A DNA stretch of 64,000 nt, from contig JBBPTG010000084.1 in the NCBI GenBank assembly GCA_038093975.1, forward strand, positions 1 through 64,000, in the 5' to 3' direction. Source of the stretch: Chalciporus piperatus. Its lineage: Eukaryota; Basidiomycota; Agaricomycetes; Boletales; Boletaceae. Below, piece after piece: positions 22,145 through 33,461 of the stretch. Each line of letters opens with the position of its first letter. The stretch's first letter is position 1. The notes under the pieces were generated by a model, which ran no database searches, had not been told where the DNA came from, and worked only from the letters and a program-made list of their open reading frames with translations. A program made the translations under genes and the position numbers.

Positions 22145-22967
22145 TTAGGTCAGTAACGCAGAGTGCACCGGCTTCTCCAACCTGAATCTCAGTGAGCGTT
22201 GTCGCACGATAGCAAGTGCAGCTCGTCCTTTGGAATACCCGCAAGCGATCAAACGAAACAAAGACCAGCGCATGCGGTCCCACCACGCTGTGAGATTATT
22301 TCGAGCGGCGAGCCACGGCATAGCCAGCTCAGGTCCCTCCATCCCTAAGTACTCCATGAGAGTTGGGTAGAAGCCTGAATGACCCCAGTCAACAAGCCAT
22401 AGATGGCCGCTCGGATCCAGAATCATGTTTCGCGGGGCTAGGTCTTGATGGACCAAAATGTGTTCGCGAGGTGGAGAGAGCAGAAGTTGTGGAAGTGGCC
22501 GGCAGTTTGATGGTCGGGCCTTCACGAGTCACCAATTGAGATAGTCACAGAAAAGAGAAGGCGAAGCATGTGGTACGAGAATGTTGAGCCCTTGGATCCA
22601 CTCGGAGTGAACGTGGCCGGAATGTAAGCCTCCAGTCGTCTGGGAAGAATAACCTGAGCTGCCAGGCAATGCGAATGGTCGCCCATAGACCGAGACGCGG
22701 CCATAGCTGCTCCAGGGTCTCTCCGTGTATACGTTCCATGACAATGAAATGGCGCTCATCTGGAAGTCGTACTACGCGGCGTACGGCAGGCAGCTTGACA
22801 CCGACAGAGTGTGCCCTCTTCATCGCCTCAAGTGAGTCACGGTCATCCTCGAACCAAGGGACTGTTTTTGCCACCAAGTGATGTGAAAGAAGGCGAACTG
22901 ATTCAGTGCGTGTGGTAATGAGAGCCGTTAAGCAGAGCTTCGTTAAAATCTGGCTTGGAGACACCAA
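22145..22967 (-). pseudogene. APH-like kinase, apparently broken
   Basis: The sequence follows the fungal aminoglycoside-phosphotransferase-like (PF01636-type) family: RHFIVMERIHGETLEQLWP near the N-terminus, SEWIQGLNILVPHASPSLFC in the middle, and the catalytic block ILVHQDLAPRNMILD with WLVDWGHSGFYPTLMEYLG (HxDxxxxN and the DWG metal site). The frame of the first part (to about 22650) differs from that of the second, and the second has an in-frame TGA at about 22528, where family members have W-W in a LNWWL-like segment. No intron with good borders explains either break. These kinases are abundant in Agaricomycetes; substrates are mostly unknown. Confidence 0.7.
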
Positions 22968-23475
22968 CCAGGACTGACTGTGTGGACTCTGTGGAGCGCA
23001 ACTGGAGCGGCAAATTTTCTACTTAAGGATACCCGGGCCGCCGGAAGAGCCCTAGTACTTCAAGCTTCAAGCTCAAGCTCACTCCGAGTCGGAACCATGC
23101 CATTCACAAATCACACTATCGCCTATTGATTGTCGAGACGCGACATACTGCTACGTTGGCCCAGAAAAGCCTGCTAGATATCAAAGGTGCGATTGCAGCA
23201 GGTATTTACTACTAAATCTAACAGCCACACGTTATCCTCGGCCAACCGTTGATGGATTTGGCATCGTTGTCTCTCGTCCAACTCTTCAGGTAATTACGAT
23301 CGCGATTCGCGACGCGCTCAACGGTTGATCTCAGATTGCGAACTAGGCCATGGCTACCAGAGGCTGACCGTCCTGCCTCGGGTACCGTCATGGCTCATTG
23401 TTAACTGAGGCTGACATCCGACGAGTATATAGCCATGCCCTTCCTTCCGTTCTGCTCTCTAGTTCGTTGCACATC

Positions 23476-25105
23476 ATGTCTCCGATCCCTGCTGTCGTTA
23501 CTGCTTTCGCGCTTTCACCTTCCGCTCCTTACACCCCCATTATCACCGACCCCAGTGGGCCATCTGCCCCGGTAACGTCGCAGCACCTGTTTGGAACAGG
23601 GGGTTTCTTGTTTGCCGCTGTCGTTCTCGTATCTGTTGCTGGCTACTTATGTCGTGGAAGCGGAACGACCAATACGTGGACCAGAAACCCCTGGACCTCT
23701 TTCAGCAACTTGCTGTCGTCAATACGCAATCATGGGTCGCCCGTGGCCTCTCCTGGACCTCCTGATACCTGGACCACGGATCCAGAGGCCGGCAACGAGG
23801 TGAGTCAAGCGCGTCGGATTGCTTTGGTGTGGCTGACGCATCCCTCAGCAGCACGTTAGCATGGTCTACGCGAGGTTCTTCCATCCGATCTCCTGGGACG
23901 TATGTCGGCTGGGTCTCACGACTTGAAACCGTCCTGATGGAGCTTTCTAGGTAGTGGAATGTCATCCAGCAACGTCTTCCACTCCGGCAATTCATGTAGA
24001 AAACGAATCCAACGAGATTCCGGCGTCGGATCCGCAGTCATATGGAATGTCTTCGTTCTTGGACGTCGATGACGACGACGGCAGTCCCCACTGTTCGCTC
24101 GAAGACTCAGAGCAACTATCAATGGATAAGGTCCACCAGCGACCGCCATATGACACCAGTTCGCAAACAGATGTCCAATTCAGCAGCGACGTCATTGGCA
24201 CGACAATCCGCCCGGGCGTGTTTCTCTCGGTCCCAGAAGAATCGGGAGATGATCCCTCGGAAGGAGCGTTATCCGCGTTAGACTCATCTTGTTCAGTTCC
24301 CGATGAGAGCTCTCCGGCGCAGCTTCTCACGCCTCCCAAAACTCGTCGATACGGTATGGTTGATATGGCGCAACTCGCCCAGGATCTTGGAGCTACAGTT
24401 CTGGAAGAGTACCCCGACTCTGGACCTCCCAAGATTCCCCGTCGACTTGACTCATCCGATCCATCGAAGACCAAGAAGGCTGATCTGGCCACATCCCGCG
24501 AACACGCTGAGCAGCTCGAACTCACGGATGACAAGGAAATCACCCCGAGCAGCAAGACCGATGCTCACGATAGCTGCGATGGGTTGCAGAAGAGTTTTTC
24601 TGGTGTCATCACGGTTACAGCAGCGCACGAAGGCCTGGACTTGATGCGTAGATTACTCGAAGAGCTTCGTGACCCCGACTTGGACTGTTCTCCTCGAGCT
24701 CTTTCCGACGACAGCGATTCCGAGTACGACGAGGACGAAGAAAGTGTCTTAAACTTCACTCCTGTCTGGCGTATCGACTTCCCTAGGCGAAACTCGCTGG
24801 AGTCCGCCTCCTCATTTTCAAGAAGCGACAGCGATGTTTCCGAAGAGGGATCGATCTATCCCTTGACCCCGCCTTCGAAGTCTTTGAAATTCAGCACTTC
24901 TCAAGCTGATGTGGTCGTCGAGAAGGACCGTCCCTCCAAGCCCTCTCCGACCACCACCTGGGACAACAACGAAGTACAAGTCGCATTGCCTACGTCTGAC
25001 TTTCCGCCTTCGTTTCCGATCAAGGCGTACATCCAGACTCATCGGGATACTCGCTCTCTGGGCTATGGTCCAGGGGTGCCTCTGGTGGCCCTTCCCCGTC
25101 TCTGA
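23476..25105 (+). CDS. single-pass membrane protein with long acidic cytosolic tail, unknown
   Basis: Two exons (23476-23799 and 23951-25105, GT-AG intron, phase 0) give 492 residues. A hydrophobic segment at about residues 41-58 (GGFLFAAVVLVSVAGYLC) is the only membrane span. The rest is rich in Ser, Asp, Glu and Pro with no domain I recognise; short motifs such as YGMVDMAQLAQDLGATVLEE may form helices. An upstream in-frame ATG at 23398 would add 26 residues; the ATG at 23476 is preferred because the longer form adds no recognisable signal. Likely lineage-specific. Confidence 0.65.
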
Positions 25106-26739
25106 CGGTCCCTCCTCCTCGTCAAGCATTTCTTCATACCAACTATCGTCACTCCTTTACAGCTCGCTTCGTTTCCCGGTAGTTTAGGTACGCCCTGACT
25201 TTTCTTGACTCTCTGACGCTCGGTCAATCCAAGGACATCTAGTTATCCATTCCAACTATCGTCACTCTTTTGGATCTGGATCGTCTTGCAGCATTGGTTA
25301 TGGTACCCTCTTATTGCTTTTCTTACGAAATTTCTCACGAACAACCCAAAGATATTGCATTTCTTCATTCCAACTATCGTCACTTCTTTGGATTCGGATT
25401 CGGATTCGGCATTGGCATTGGTGTTGGTTTCGGTTTCGGTTCGGTTTCGGTTCGGTTTCGGTTCGGTTTCGGTTCGTCAGTTGGGTACGCCTTAACTCTC
25501 CACCGACAGTTCAGCACACCTTTAACATCAAACAGCCAGCATTTTTCTTGTCGCTCCTTTGCATTCGAGTTGGTTTGTGTTCTTTGCATCAGGTTTGCCC
25601 TCAGGGTCTATCGTTCATTCCTCTGGCATACGCCTCGTTATCACGCTTAGTTTCATGGTTGTTATTGTGGCTCCTTTGCATGCGGTTCCGGTGAGCTCTT
25701 CGTTTGTCCTTTGGTGACTCCTGATGCGATTTATAGTGCAGTTTTAGTTTCGGTCTCGGTTTCGGCATCCGTCTCGGTCTATAAAATCTCACAACAAACT
25801 CCACGAAAAGACACGTCTGGACTCAACCCCCCTTTGACAACGTTTGCACACACGGTCAAACAGACGACTCTGCAATCTAGCTCACCCTGATCCGATCTTG
25901 ACGTTGCTCGGCGCTTATCACCTCCCTTCCCCGGACGTAACATGTGTTTCAACGCCCATTTCGATGTGGCGAGAAATCACATCTACGTTCGGGACTCCAG
26001 TCCTCCTCCTCGCGCGCCATAGCAGTGTGTTCATCTTTCAAGCTTGGATCTCGGCCTCGTGCATGCGAATCTCTCCTCGAGCTGACCTCCCGAGTCATTC
26101 GAATCGAATCGACCCTCGCACACATCCACGGCGCTCCCACTCCTGCCAAACGAATGGGATCCCCCTGGCGAACTCCGTTATACCAACGGTTGCCCTCGCA
26201 CCTCTCCTTCCCGTTCGCCTCTCCACAGGACTTGTCGACCAAACGAGCAATTGACAGGATAGGTTTCGCATGTGACACGAGCTCAGTTTTGCAGTGGTGT
26301 AGTCTGTACGTGTGTCGTATTCGTCGTCCGCGTGTCCTTCTGTAGATTTTTGTTGTACCAAAACCCAGAAAAAAAAAACTATTAAATTTTATACAACCCC
26401 ACTTCCGTGGAGCTCGATCGATCTCACAAGTAGAACTCATAATCTCGACAGACGACTTAGACCTGGATCCTGCCGCTTGGGAGACCATCACTTGCATCCC
26501 GAGCTACGATCACCTACTCGTGTCCATCAAGAACAGAACTTCAAATTCGCGGGGTGCGACAGTTTATAGCACCTTTGAAATTCCCTCGTCTCATCCGATT
26601 TGGCTGCCGGCGTTTCTAACTTACTGGTAGCGCATTCTCGGGTCCAACAGCGTCTAAACCCGGAGTAAGTAACCCCCAAGCAATCCAAATTGAATGTGTT
26701 TGTTGCAAAGGATGACAAGTCGGCCCCTCCAGCACACAC
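25106..26739. repeat. 3' flanking region with tandem duplications and GTTTCG repeats
   Basis: No gene is supported. The word CCAACTATCGTCACT occurs at 25139, 25252 and 25370, about 115 bases apart, as part of longer diverged duplicates. Bases 25391-25478 are a run of ggattcggattcgg, ggcattggcattgg and ggtttcggttcggttt units. Open frames through it (Gly-Phe or Asn-Pro repeats) are by-products of the repeat. An A-tract lies at 26370-26380. Confidence 0.7.
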
Positions 26740-28298
26740 CTACGCATAACACCAAATTTCGCATCCGTCAGCCCCCACGCTCAGTTTGATCAACGGCAAC
26801 GGCGCGACTACATGCGCGACGATAGGCAAGTTCCTCCCAAATCTGACTCGCCTCTTCACCCACGCCCGAAACTGTTCGTTCGTCCCAAAGTGATACCTCG
26901 GCTCGTCCCAAACACTCCCGCTGAACGAGACGGCGAAGTTGAGTTTGGAGACGACCTGAGACGTGAAGTCGACGAGGGTGATGTTCTCTGGTACGTGGAA
27001 CGCCCAGATGTCGTCCGTGGAGGGAACGAAGACTTTGATGACGATCTGGTTGTCCTTGGGAACCCACTTGGAGGTTGGTTTGAGTGCGTTCTGTATTCGA
27101 ACTTGGGCCTTCGTCGTTTGCTTCGTCTTGGGCTTCGGTTTCGGCTTGCGAAGCATGGTATCGAGAGAGGCGCATCCATCGGCGACGGCGTGTACCAGGC
27201 TGCTAAAGGATAGCGAATGGCGTGTCGCAGTGGATCGTCTGTGGCTGCGCTGGGGGTGTTTGGGCGGAGCGCGCATGAATGGAGACGTCTCGTCGAGGCT
27301 AGACGGTGACGACGCGACTTCGTCGATGAAGGACAACAAAACATCGGCGTGAGGGGATTCTACGATATCCGTCTGCAAAAGAGGTTGCTCTTCGTCGTCC
27401 GATGTTTCTGGGGAGTTCGAGTAAGCCGAGAAACCGCGTATGGTCGCCGGGATATCGGTCCCTCGGTCTTGATTCCGTCCACCCCTATGAGGAGCGTCTG
27501 AGGTCGACTTATTCCGGGCCATAGGAGGAACACCAACGGCCTGCGAATTCGTTCCCGAGCCGACATGACCATAACGGCGAGACGAGACTCCAGCTGGCGT
27601 CTTGAAGCTCTTGACACGAGGGGAAAGAAGAGATTTCTGGGAATCGTCCCACAGAGGTCCAGGTTCGGCCTTCCTGACGGTCGCCTTTCGCTCGAGCTTG
27701 ATCTGAGGGATAATCGGCATCGAAAGCAAGAAAGTGTGAGCTTCCTGATCGGCTGAGTCCATGCTGTACAAAGAGTCTTCCTCCCCGTCCTCGTGATCGC
27801 GAGATTGGAGGCGTCGGGATGTATCCCGGGGGTTCCGTGGAAGTAGGGGAGGTGCTTCTTGAACATCGTCCTGTGGGTTGAAAAGGGTCTCGCCGCCAAC
27901 TGTGCTTTGGCTGCGCTTCAACGTGGTCGAGACGTCGTTGTAGGTCGAAAGGTTGACGATATCGCCAACGGTACGCGTGGGCCCAAAGTTCGCGTACCAA
28001 GAATCCTTTACATAAGTTGTCGACGAAACAAGTTGTGGTTCGGAGACGTTCCTTGGGTGGCGATGATTCTCCTTTGTGGGGGATGACTCCTTGAAGGAAG
28101 CGAAGAAGGCTTGTTGGCGAATTGGACGGCTCAAATTCGGTGCGTGCTAAAGGCAGATCAGTGACAAGGACTCTGACTAGCGAAGACACGTACAGTAGAA
28201 AACGGAATATCGTTGGCCTTGAAGATGGGATATCGAGAGTAGTCGAAAGCATTGTTAAGGAATGACGGGTTGAAAGGAGCGTCGGCAGAGGCGAACAT
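26740..28298 (-). CDS. PB1-like domain protein, unknown role
   Basis: Exon 1 is 28298-28194 (MFASADAPFNPSFLNNAFDY) and exon 2 is 28146-26740, joined by a 47-base GT-AG intron, giving 503 residues. Most of the chain is Ser/Pro-rich and low complexity. The C-terminal about 90 residues (QIVIKVFVPSTDDIWAFHVP, ITLVDFTSQVVSKLNFAVSF, DEPRYHFGTNEQFRAWVKRR) have the pattern of a PB1/ubiquitin-like fold: a basic first strand, an acidic turn and a final strand. PB1-like domains mediate pairing of signalling scaffolds. The assignment is by pattern only. Confidence 0.75.
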
Positions 28299-28390
28299 AC
28301 TGAAGGAGACAAGTTGAATGAGGGAAGCTCAGCGAGTTTGTCCGGATATATAGTATAGCCATAGAATATTTGAGGGATGTCAGCCCCCGT

Positions 28391-28814
28391 TTACTTCGGC
28401 GGCTGGAGCATAACCATGGTCAATCGCCAAGAGGTCGTTCCAACCTCGAGTTCTTGAACGAAACCTATGTCATCCATCAGTTTGACGTTAATAATTCCTA
28501 CCTGCATGAGCAAGCATGACTCCCGCCGGCTCACGTAGTGGTTCATGAAGAAAACCAAGTTTGCGGTGCTCGGTCAGATGCTGGGTCAGCCACCTGATCT
28601 TGGTTGAACCATTCTCGCGTGAGAAGTGCGACCACCTGGAAACGCTTGACACAAGAGTAAGGCGAAGTTGGGGCGAAGCCAAGCTTGACAAGTCTTCTGC
28701 CCGAGGAATATGCGTATACTTACCTATTGTCGAGAGTTCAGAACGTTCATCACAAAAACGGCGGATTTGTAATATTGCCTGATGCGTCTGGCTGACTACA
28801 ACATCACATGACAA
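28391..28814 (-). CDS. small protein, unknown
   Basis: A 108-residue frame (about 28814-28488) includes SRENGSTKIRWLTQHLTEHR and ends in REPAGVMLAHAG. A very short GT-AG intron (28465-28501) would replace the last three residues with FVQELEVGTTSWRLTMVMLQ and a stop at 28391. No domain is recognised. It could be a real lineage-specific gene or a chance frame. The true start may lie in an exon further upstream. Confidence 0.3.
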
Positions 28815-28985
28815 ATGATGTCAGACGCGTCATCGAGAAACAAACGCGATGACCATCGCTCGTCCAAACGAAATAAAGCGTATGTTCTAATATCATAACA
28901 ACACTAGGTTGTTGCAATTCTGACAATGACTGATAGTATCATGTACGATGTATCCCAGTGAGTGTTACAGTTACTAGACAGCAAC

Positions 28986-31900
28986 CTACAGCGCATCATA
29001 GCCCTCCGCATCCCATATCACCTCATCCAGTTCCTCTCCGTCGTCTGCAACCAAATCGTCAACGCCATCGTCAATTCTACCAACATGACCGTCAGCCCTT
29101 TCTTCGCCGTCCTCGTCTTCTCCCATATACTCTTCCTCTTCGTCCCCTTCATCTTCCTCGTCCACTGGCATATCATCTTGTGAGCCTGACTCGCTCTCGT
29201 CATCAGACGAGTCCTCCGGGGCATCGTGACGTCCTTCTTGCTGCAACAGCTCGTCCCAATCCCGAGTAACCCTATGGCCCACGCCGCCACCGCGAAAACA
29301 CATAAACATGTCTCGATCCACGAAGCTATAGACACATTGATTAATAGACTGGATGTGCTTGAGAATAAAGCTCACATGTTAACATAAAAGAACGTCCAAT
29401 CTAGTTCGAGTTCCCACCCCTCTGCTAACCGCTCGTGGCGTACGAAAGAGGCACCAAGGAGTTCGTTTGTTGGACCAGCTGCGAATGTTGGAATCAAATG
29501 AACACCTCGGATGACGGAATCAGGGTCAACGAAACCAAAAGCTTCGGCGAGATGTTCTTGGTCGAAGAATTGGATGCGCGGGAGTCGTTTTGCATCCCAT
29601 CCGGAGGTGAAGTTAACATCCCGGCGAAACCATCGGACGAATAGAACGTCCATTCGCGTCGGCTTTGAGAATGGGGATATAATGTCCGCGCGGTGTTCTA
29701 CCATGACGTGGAAAATCAGGCACACTCGGGCGTACCAATATGGATGAGAACGTTCGTCCTCTTGCGAGAGGAGCATGATGTCAGCTCGCGTGCGGGGATT
29801 GATAGAATCTTGTTCACGGCGCAGGTCGTAGGTTGTGTAGTTAACACGGAGGTAGGCGTGTTCGAAAAATTGGTTGTTGTGGACGAGAACACAACTTCGG
29901 TCTTCGTCTGAGAAGTCGTACTCGTCTCCATTGTAAGCCAGACCACGTAGCCGAGCGAGCAGATGATCTTTCAGTCGTGGAATGAAATTCTAATCCAAAT
30001 AAACGAGTAATCATGGTAGAATGAGAACTGATACACACCTCAACTGCACGATCGTCCCCTTTCTCTCCAAGCCAAGCGGTGAGATCGTTAGCGCGACGTG
30101 TTGACGCCGCAATATGGTAATGGTCCTCTGGTGATGTCCGAGTTCGTGGAACACGCCCGCTAACGCATTCATCGGCCGTTTTCAGCGCTTCCCTGGCTTC
30201 GTTAACCTTGCTAATGAATCGTTCGAATGCCTCTTGATTAGCGATACTCGCCGTTCTTGCTTCCTTTTTCTTTCCAGAACGAGCGAACCGTCGCTTTGAG
30301 CGACGGTGCTCGAGTTCTCCCTGCTTTCCAAATTAGTAAAATCATCCAGATTAAGACCAGAATAAGCAAGGCATACCGTTTGTGTTGAATAGCTGTCTGT
30401 TGTTCCAACTCGGCGAATTGTGTCCGGATAATCTCCAAGCGCATGGTACTTGTACGTTGACAAATTTAACTTCTTCAGCTTAGGGGTCGATTTTGTGTCG
30501 CGCGCTAATTGTGGGTTCTTGGCAATCAGTGCCGCATGACGACGGGCACGAATGGCTGATTCTTGAGGGAGTTCAACAGTTTGATATCGAGCGCAGGTTT
30601 TCTTTTCGAATTGTCGCACCGAGTAACCGAGCTGAGAGGTTATCAAGTCGAAGAGAGTAAGAGTGTCGTCCGTATGCATTCGAAGCTTGGAAAATGCGTG
30701 CCAAGTGCCCAAGTCAAAGAGCAGATTCAACACGAGCTCGTTGTGAGGGGAAGGGAGGAGTCCCTCGAAAACGGGAATAGCGCACTATATAAAGAGATTA
30801 TGTAGTACTTTTCTATCAGTGTCAAATTACGAGAATACCTGGAGAAGATCCTCAAAATCCCTTGCTGCAAGGCGTTTCATTGCTGAGGCGTTTTTATGGA
30901 ATGCTCGGATCGTCCCGCGTCCAAACGTTGGGACGGCTCGGTATCTGGATCAATGTCAAATACCGTTGTCATGAATAACAAAGGTTAAATGGCATACCTC
31001 CAATTAAGTTCTTGGACTGCATTACCTCCCTGAGCATGTAAGATACGCATCAGATGTGTAAAGATCGCCTTCCAAACTCCCAGCTCAAACTCATGAAGGA
31101 GGTCGACGACAAACAATACAAAGAAATCGAACAATGTCTCCTCAGAGGAGAGCCGTTCAGAGAATGCGTTCTGTGATGGAAGTTAGTTAAGATACGACAG
31201 GGCATATTGGATTACTTACCCGGATCGGGACCCAAGAGTTATCCTTTAGAAGGTCAGTTATCTTGTTACTGCTAAGCGATTTCCCCTTGAAAATCCATTT
31301 ACGCGCTTTTTTGATAGCGTTTTGATAGGCATCGTTGTTAACTCGGACATCTGTTCGTCGGATAAACATATCATATGGTGTTCCCATCTTTGAAACGTTC
31401 GCTTTCTTGGCAAGACAGCGTGGGCACAAGCATTCACCGAGAAATTTGACACATGCCACCAAGACTCTGATATAATATTAGCAACTGACGCACACGGAAT
31501 ATGAACATTTACTTTTCTGGGTAATCGGCCCCGTAAGTATAGAAACGGGGAAAGAAGCGGCGAATGATGTGATCAACACATTCAATCAGTAACCCTGTCT
31601 TGTAAGCCTCAACAAACTTTCCATCGAGTAGAAGCCGCCATACGGCTTGCATAAGCTCGCGCTTGAAATGAGTATACATCTCGCCAGTTGACGCCTCTCC
31701 ATGTTCTTGAATATAGGTATCTTGAAAGTTGTCAGGCAACTGTAATGACAATTAGGATTTATACAACACGATGACGGTGGACAAATACTCACGGATGGAA
31801 TATACGCGATGTGATGGCATCCCCCTGAAGTCGGCTTACCACGGATATACTTGGACTGATTGCCGAAGGAGAGATATACCGGCCATAGAGACGCGTCGCC

Positions 31901-33222
31901 AAAGTTGGCGAGATGAGTTGCATCCGACCAGAGCATGAGTGGGACGACAATACGTTCATAATGATCATCAGCATTCCGTGGTAAACGATTGACTTCCTTG
32001 TGAGCTTCAAGCATTTGCGGTGATGTATAGGCTTCAGAATAGACCCGAACACGACGCCCATCCGCTGTCGTCCAATATTGATTGAAAGGAGTGAGATGAA
32101 AAGATGCAGAGACGTTGTCAACGAAAACAGATCTCATGACATCAACGATAGAGCGATGAAAAACATTGTTGACGGTGAGGGTGGGGAGAGATGGATCATT
32201 CTCGGAGTCGTATCTGACTCCTTCTTTAGGAAGAGGAATGGTAACGGCGCTTCGGGTCCAGCCATGTTGAGCGCGGAACGGATTGGAGTCATCTTGAAGA
32301 TACTTTGTAACGAGTTTGTATTCGCGATCGTGAGAGAAGTCCGGCTGGACAGATGGATCAAAGGATGGGTCCTTGATATACGTCCACAGGCGATTGAGTT
32401 CATCCTTTGATTTCGAGTTGGATTTCGAATATTGCCAACACATAAGTAGCCCGGCAGTAGGGTTACTAAATGCGGAGAAAAGATTTTTGCGAGTGATGTC
32501 CGATGGCAGAATGATATTGGGGAGGTTGGAGGATTGAATTGACGATTGAAGGAGAGTCGGTGCATCGACTGCATTCAACAAATTGAATTTGGCGTCAGGA
32601 ATATGAGTCGGCTCATTTGGGTAAACACGAAAGAGCCCAAATGGATCTGGTTCCGTCTGGAATTCAACAAGAGCTGATTCAGACTCGGAGTCTGATGTCT
32701 GGGAATGTAGCGAAGGAGATGGCGGAAGTTGAGGAGCATGACGAAGACCTGAAGACTCCCCTGGTAAGAAGTCAAGATAGCGTCCTGGAAGACGAATATG
32801 ACGTCCAGAACGGACGGAGATGATGGGAGGGGGGGAAACCAGCGCGGGACTGCGAGCCGCTGGCACGGGCCCGGGACTGGGGACTGCCAGTGTTTCGACC
32901 TGAACTCAAGTTGATTTCAAGTTAGTCGACTGCTGCGGAAGTGGTGAGTGCAATGGCTTACCTCTGGCTGAAACTCATCATTGCCTACTACGGGGGAAGA
33001 CACTCTCGGAGAAGTCTCTCGCTGAGGTGACTCGGAAGAGTCTGAGCTGGACTCAGAACTGGGTGATCTCCGTTTACGTTTCGTTGGCTTCTTTCGTCGA
33101 TGGTGGTGTCTAGAGCGAATATTAGCAGTGAGCATCTCGTGCGCATCACACTGAGCTTCGTGAGCGCTGAGAGATCGTTGTGTTTGGAATGCTGTTGCAC
33201 ATCCGATGCAGATAAGGGTCAT
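28986..33222 (-). CDS. Plavaka (KDZ superfamily) DNA transposase
   Basis: Starts at the ATG at 33222 with a C2H2-like finger (CIGCATAFQTQRSLSAHEAQ). An intron (about 32880-32940) leads to RSGRHIRLPGRYLDFLPGE, the usual family opening. The long exon to about 31753 holds the core: PTAGLLMCWQYSKS and LMLWSDATHLANFGDASLWP with VYLSFGNQSKYIRGKP. Further exons give CLCPRCLAKKANV, DLLHEFELGVWKAIFTHLMR, VPTFGRGTIRAFHKNAS, AARDFEDLLQ, ARYQTVELPQES and VRWFRRDVNFTSGWDAKRLP. The end is very acidic (DEEDEGDEEEEYMGEDEDG) and stops at 28986. Every family block is present with clean introns and no internal stop was noticed, so the gene may be functional. KDZ transposons move as DNA. Confidence 0.85.
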
Positions 33223-33461
33223 GGTGCAAGTTGAGAGCGAAACAAATGGATTCTAAGGTGTATATATACATGAAAACTACCTAATAGAATCAAGTTAGCT
33301 GCCTCAGATGACCAGTGGGCTCAAACTCACCTATAGTGCGCTGCAAGCAGGCAGTGGGTAATGGAAGTGAAGCGTCGAAGTTGGAGTGATCATCACTTTG
33401 CGCAAGGCGTCCCAAAATGGAATACGCCACCTCCTGACCTTGAACTTTAACCACCACCATC
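33223..33461. promoter_or_regulatory. shared divergent promoter of transposase and DUF6698 gene
   Basis: Only 239 bases separate the two start codons, which point in opposite directions. A short TATA-like run (tgtatatatacatga) lies at about 33260. A bidirectional promoter would express both proteins together. Confidence 0.5.

Noticed and set aside
25270..25650. Gly-Phe and Ser-Val-Arg repeat frames, and the Asn-Pro repeat on the other strand
   Set aside because: By-product of the simple GTTTCG repeat.
28826..28890. Plus-strand start resembling a BTB-type leader (MMSDASSRNKRDDHRSSKRN) before the transposase gene
   Set aside because: No BTB domain follows, and the sequence right of the transposon region does not continue it. 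It remains only a possible insertion target.
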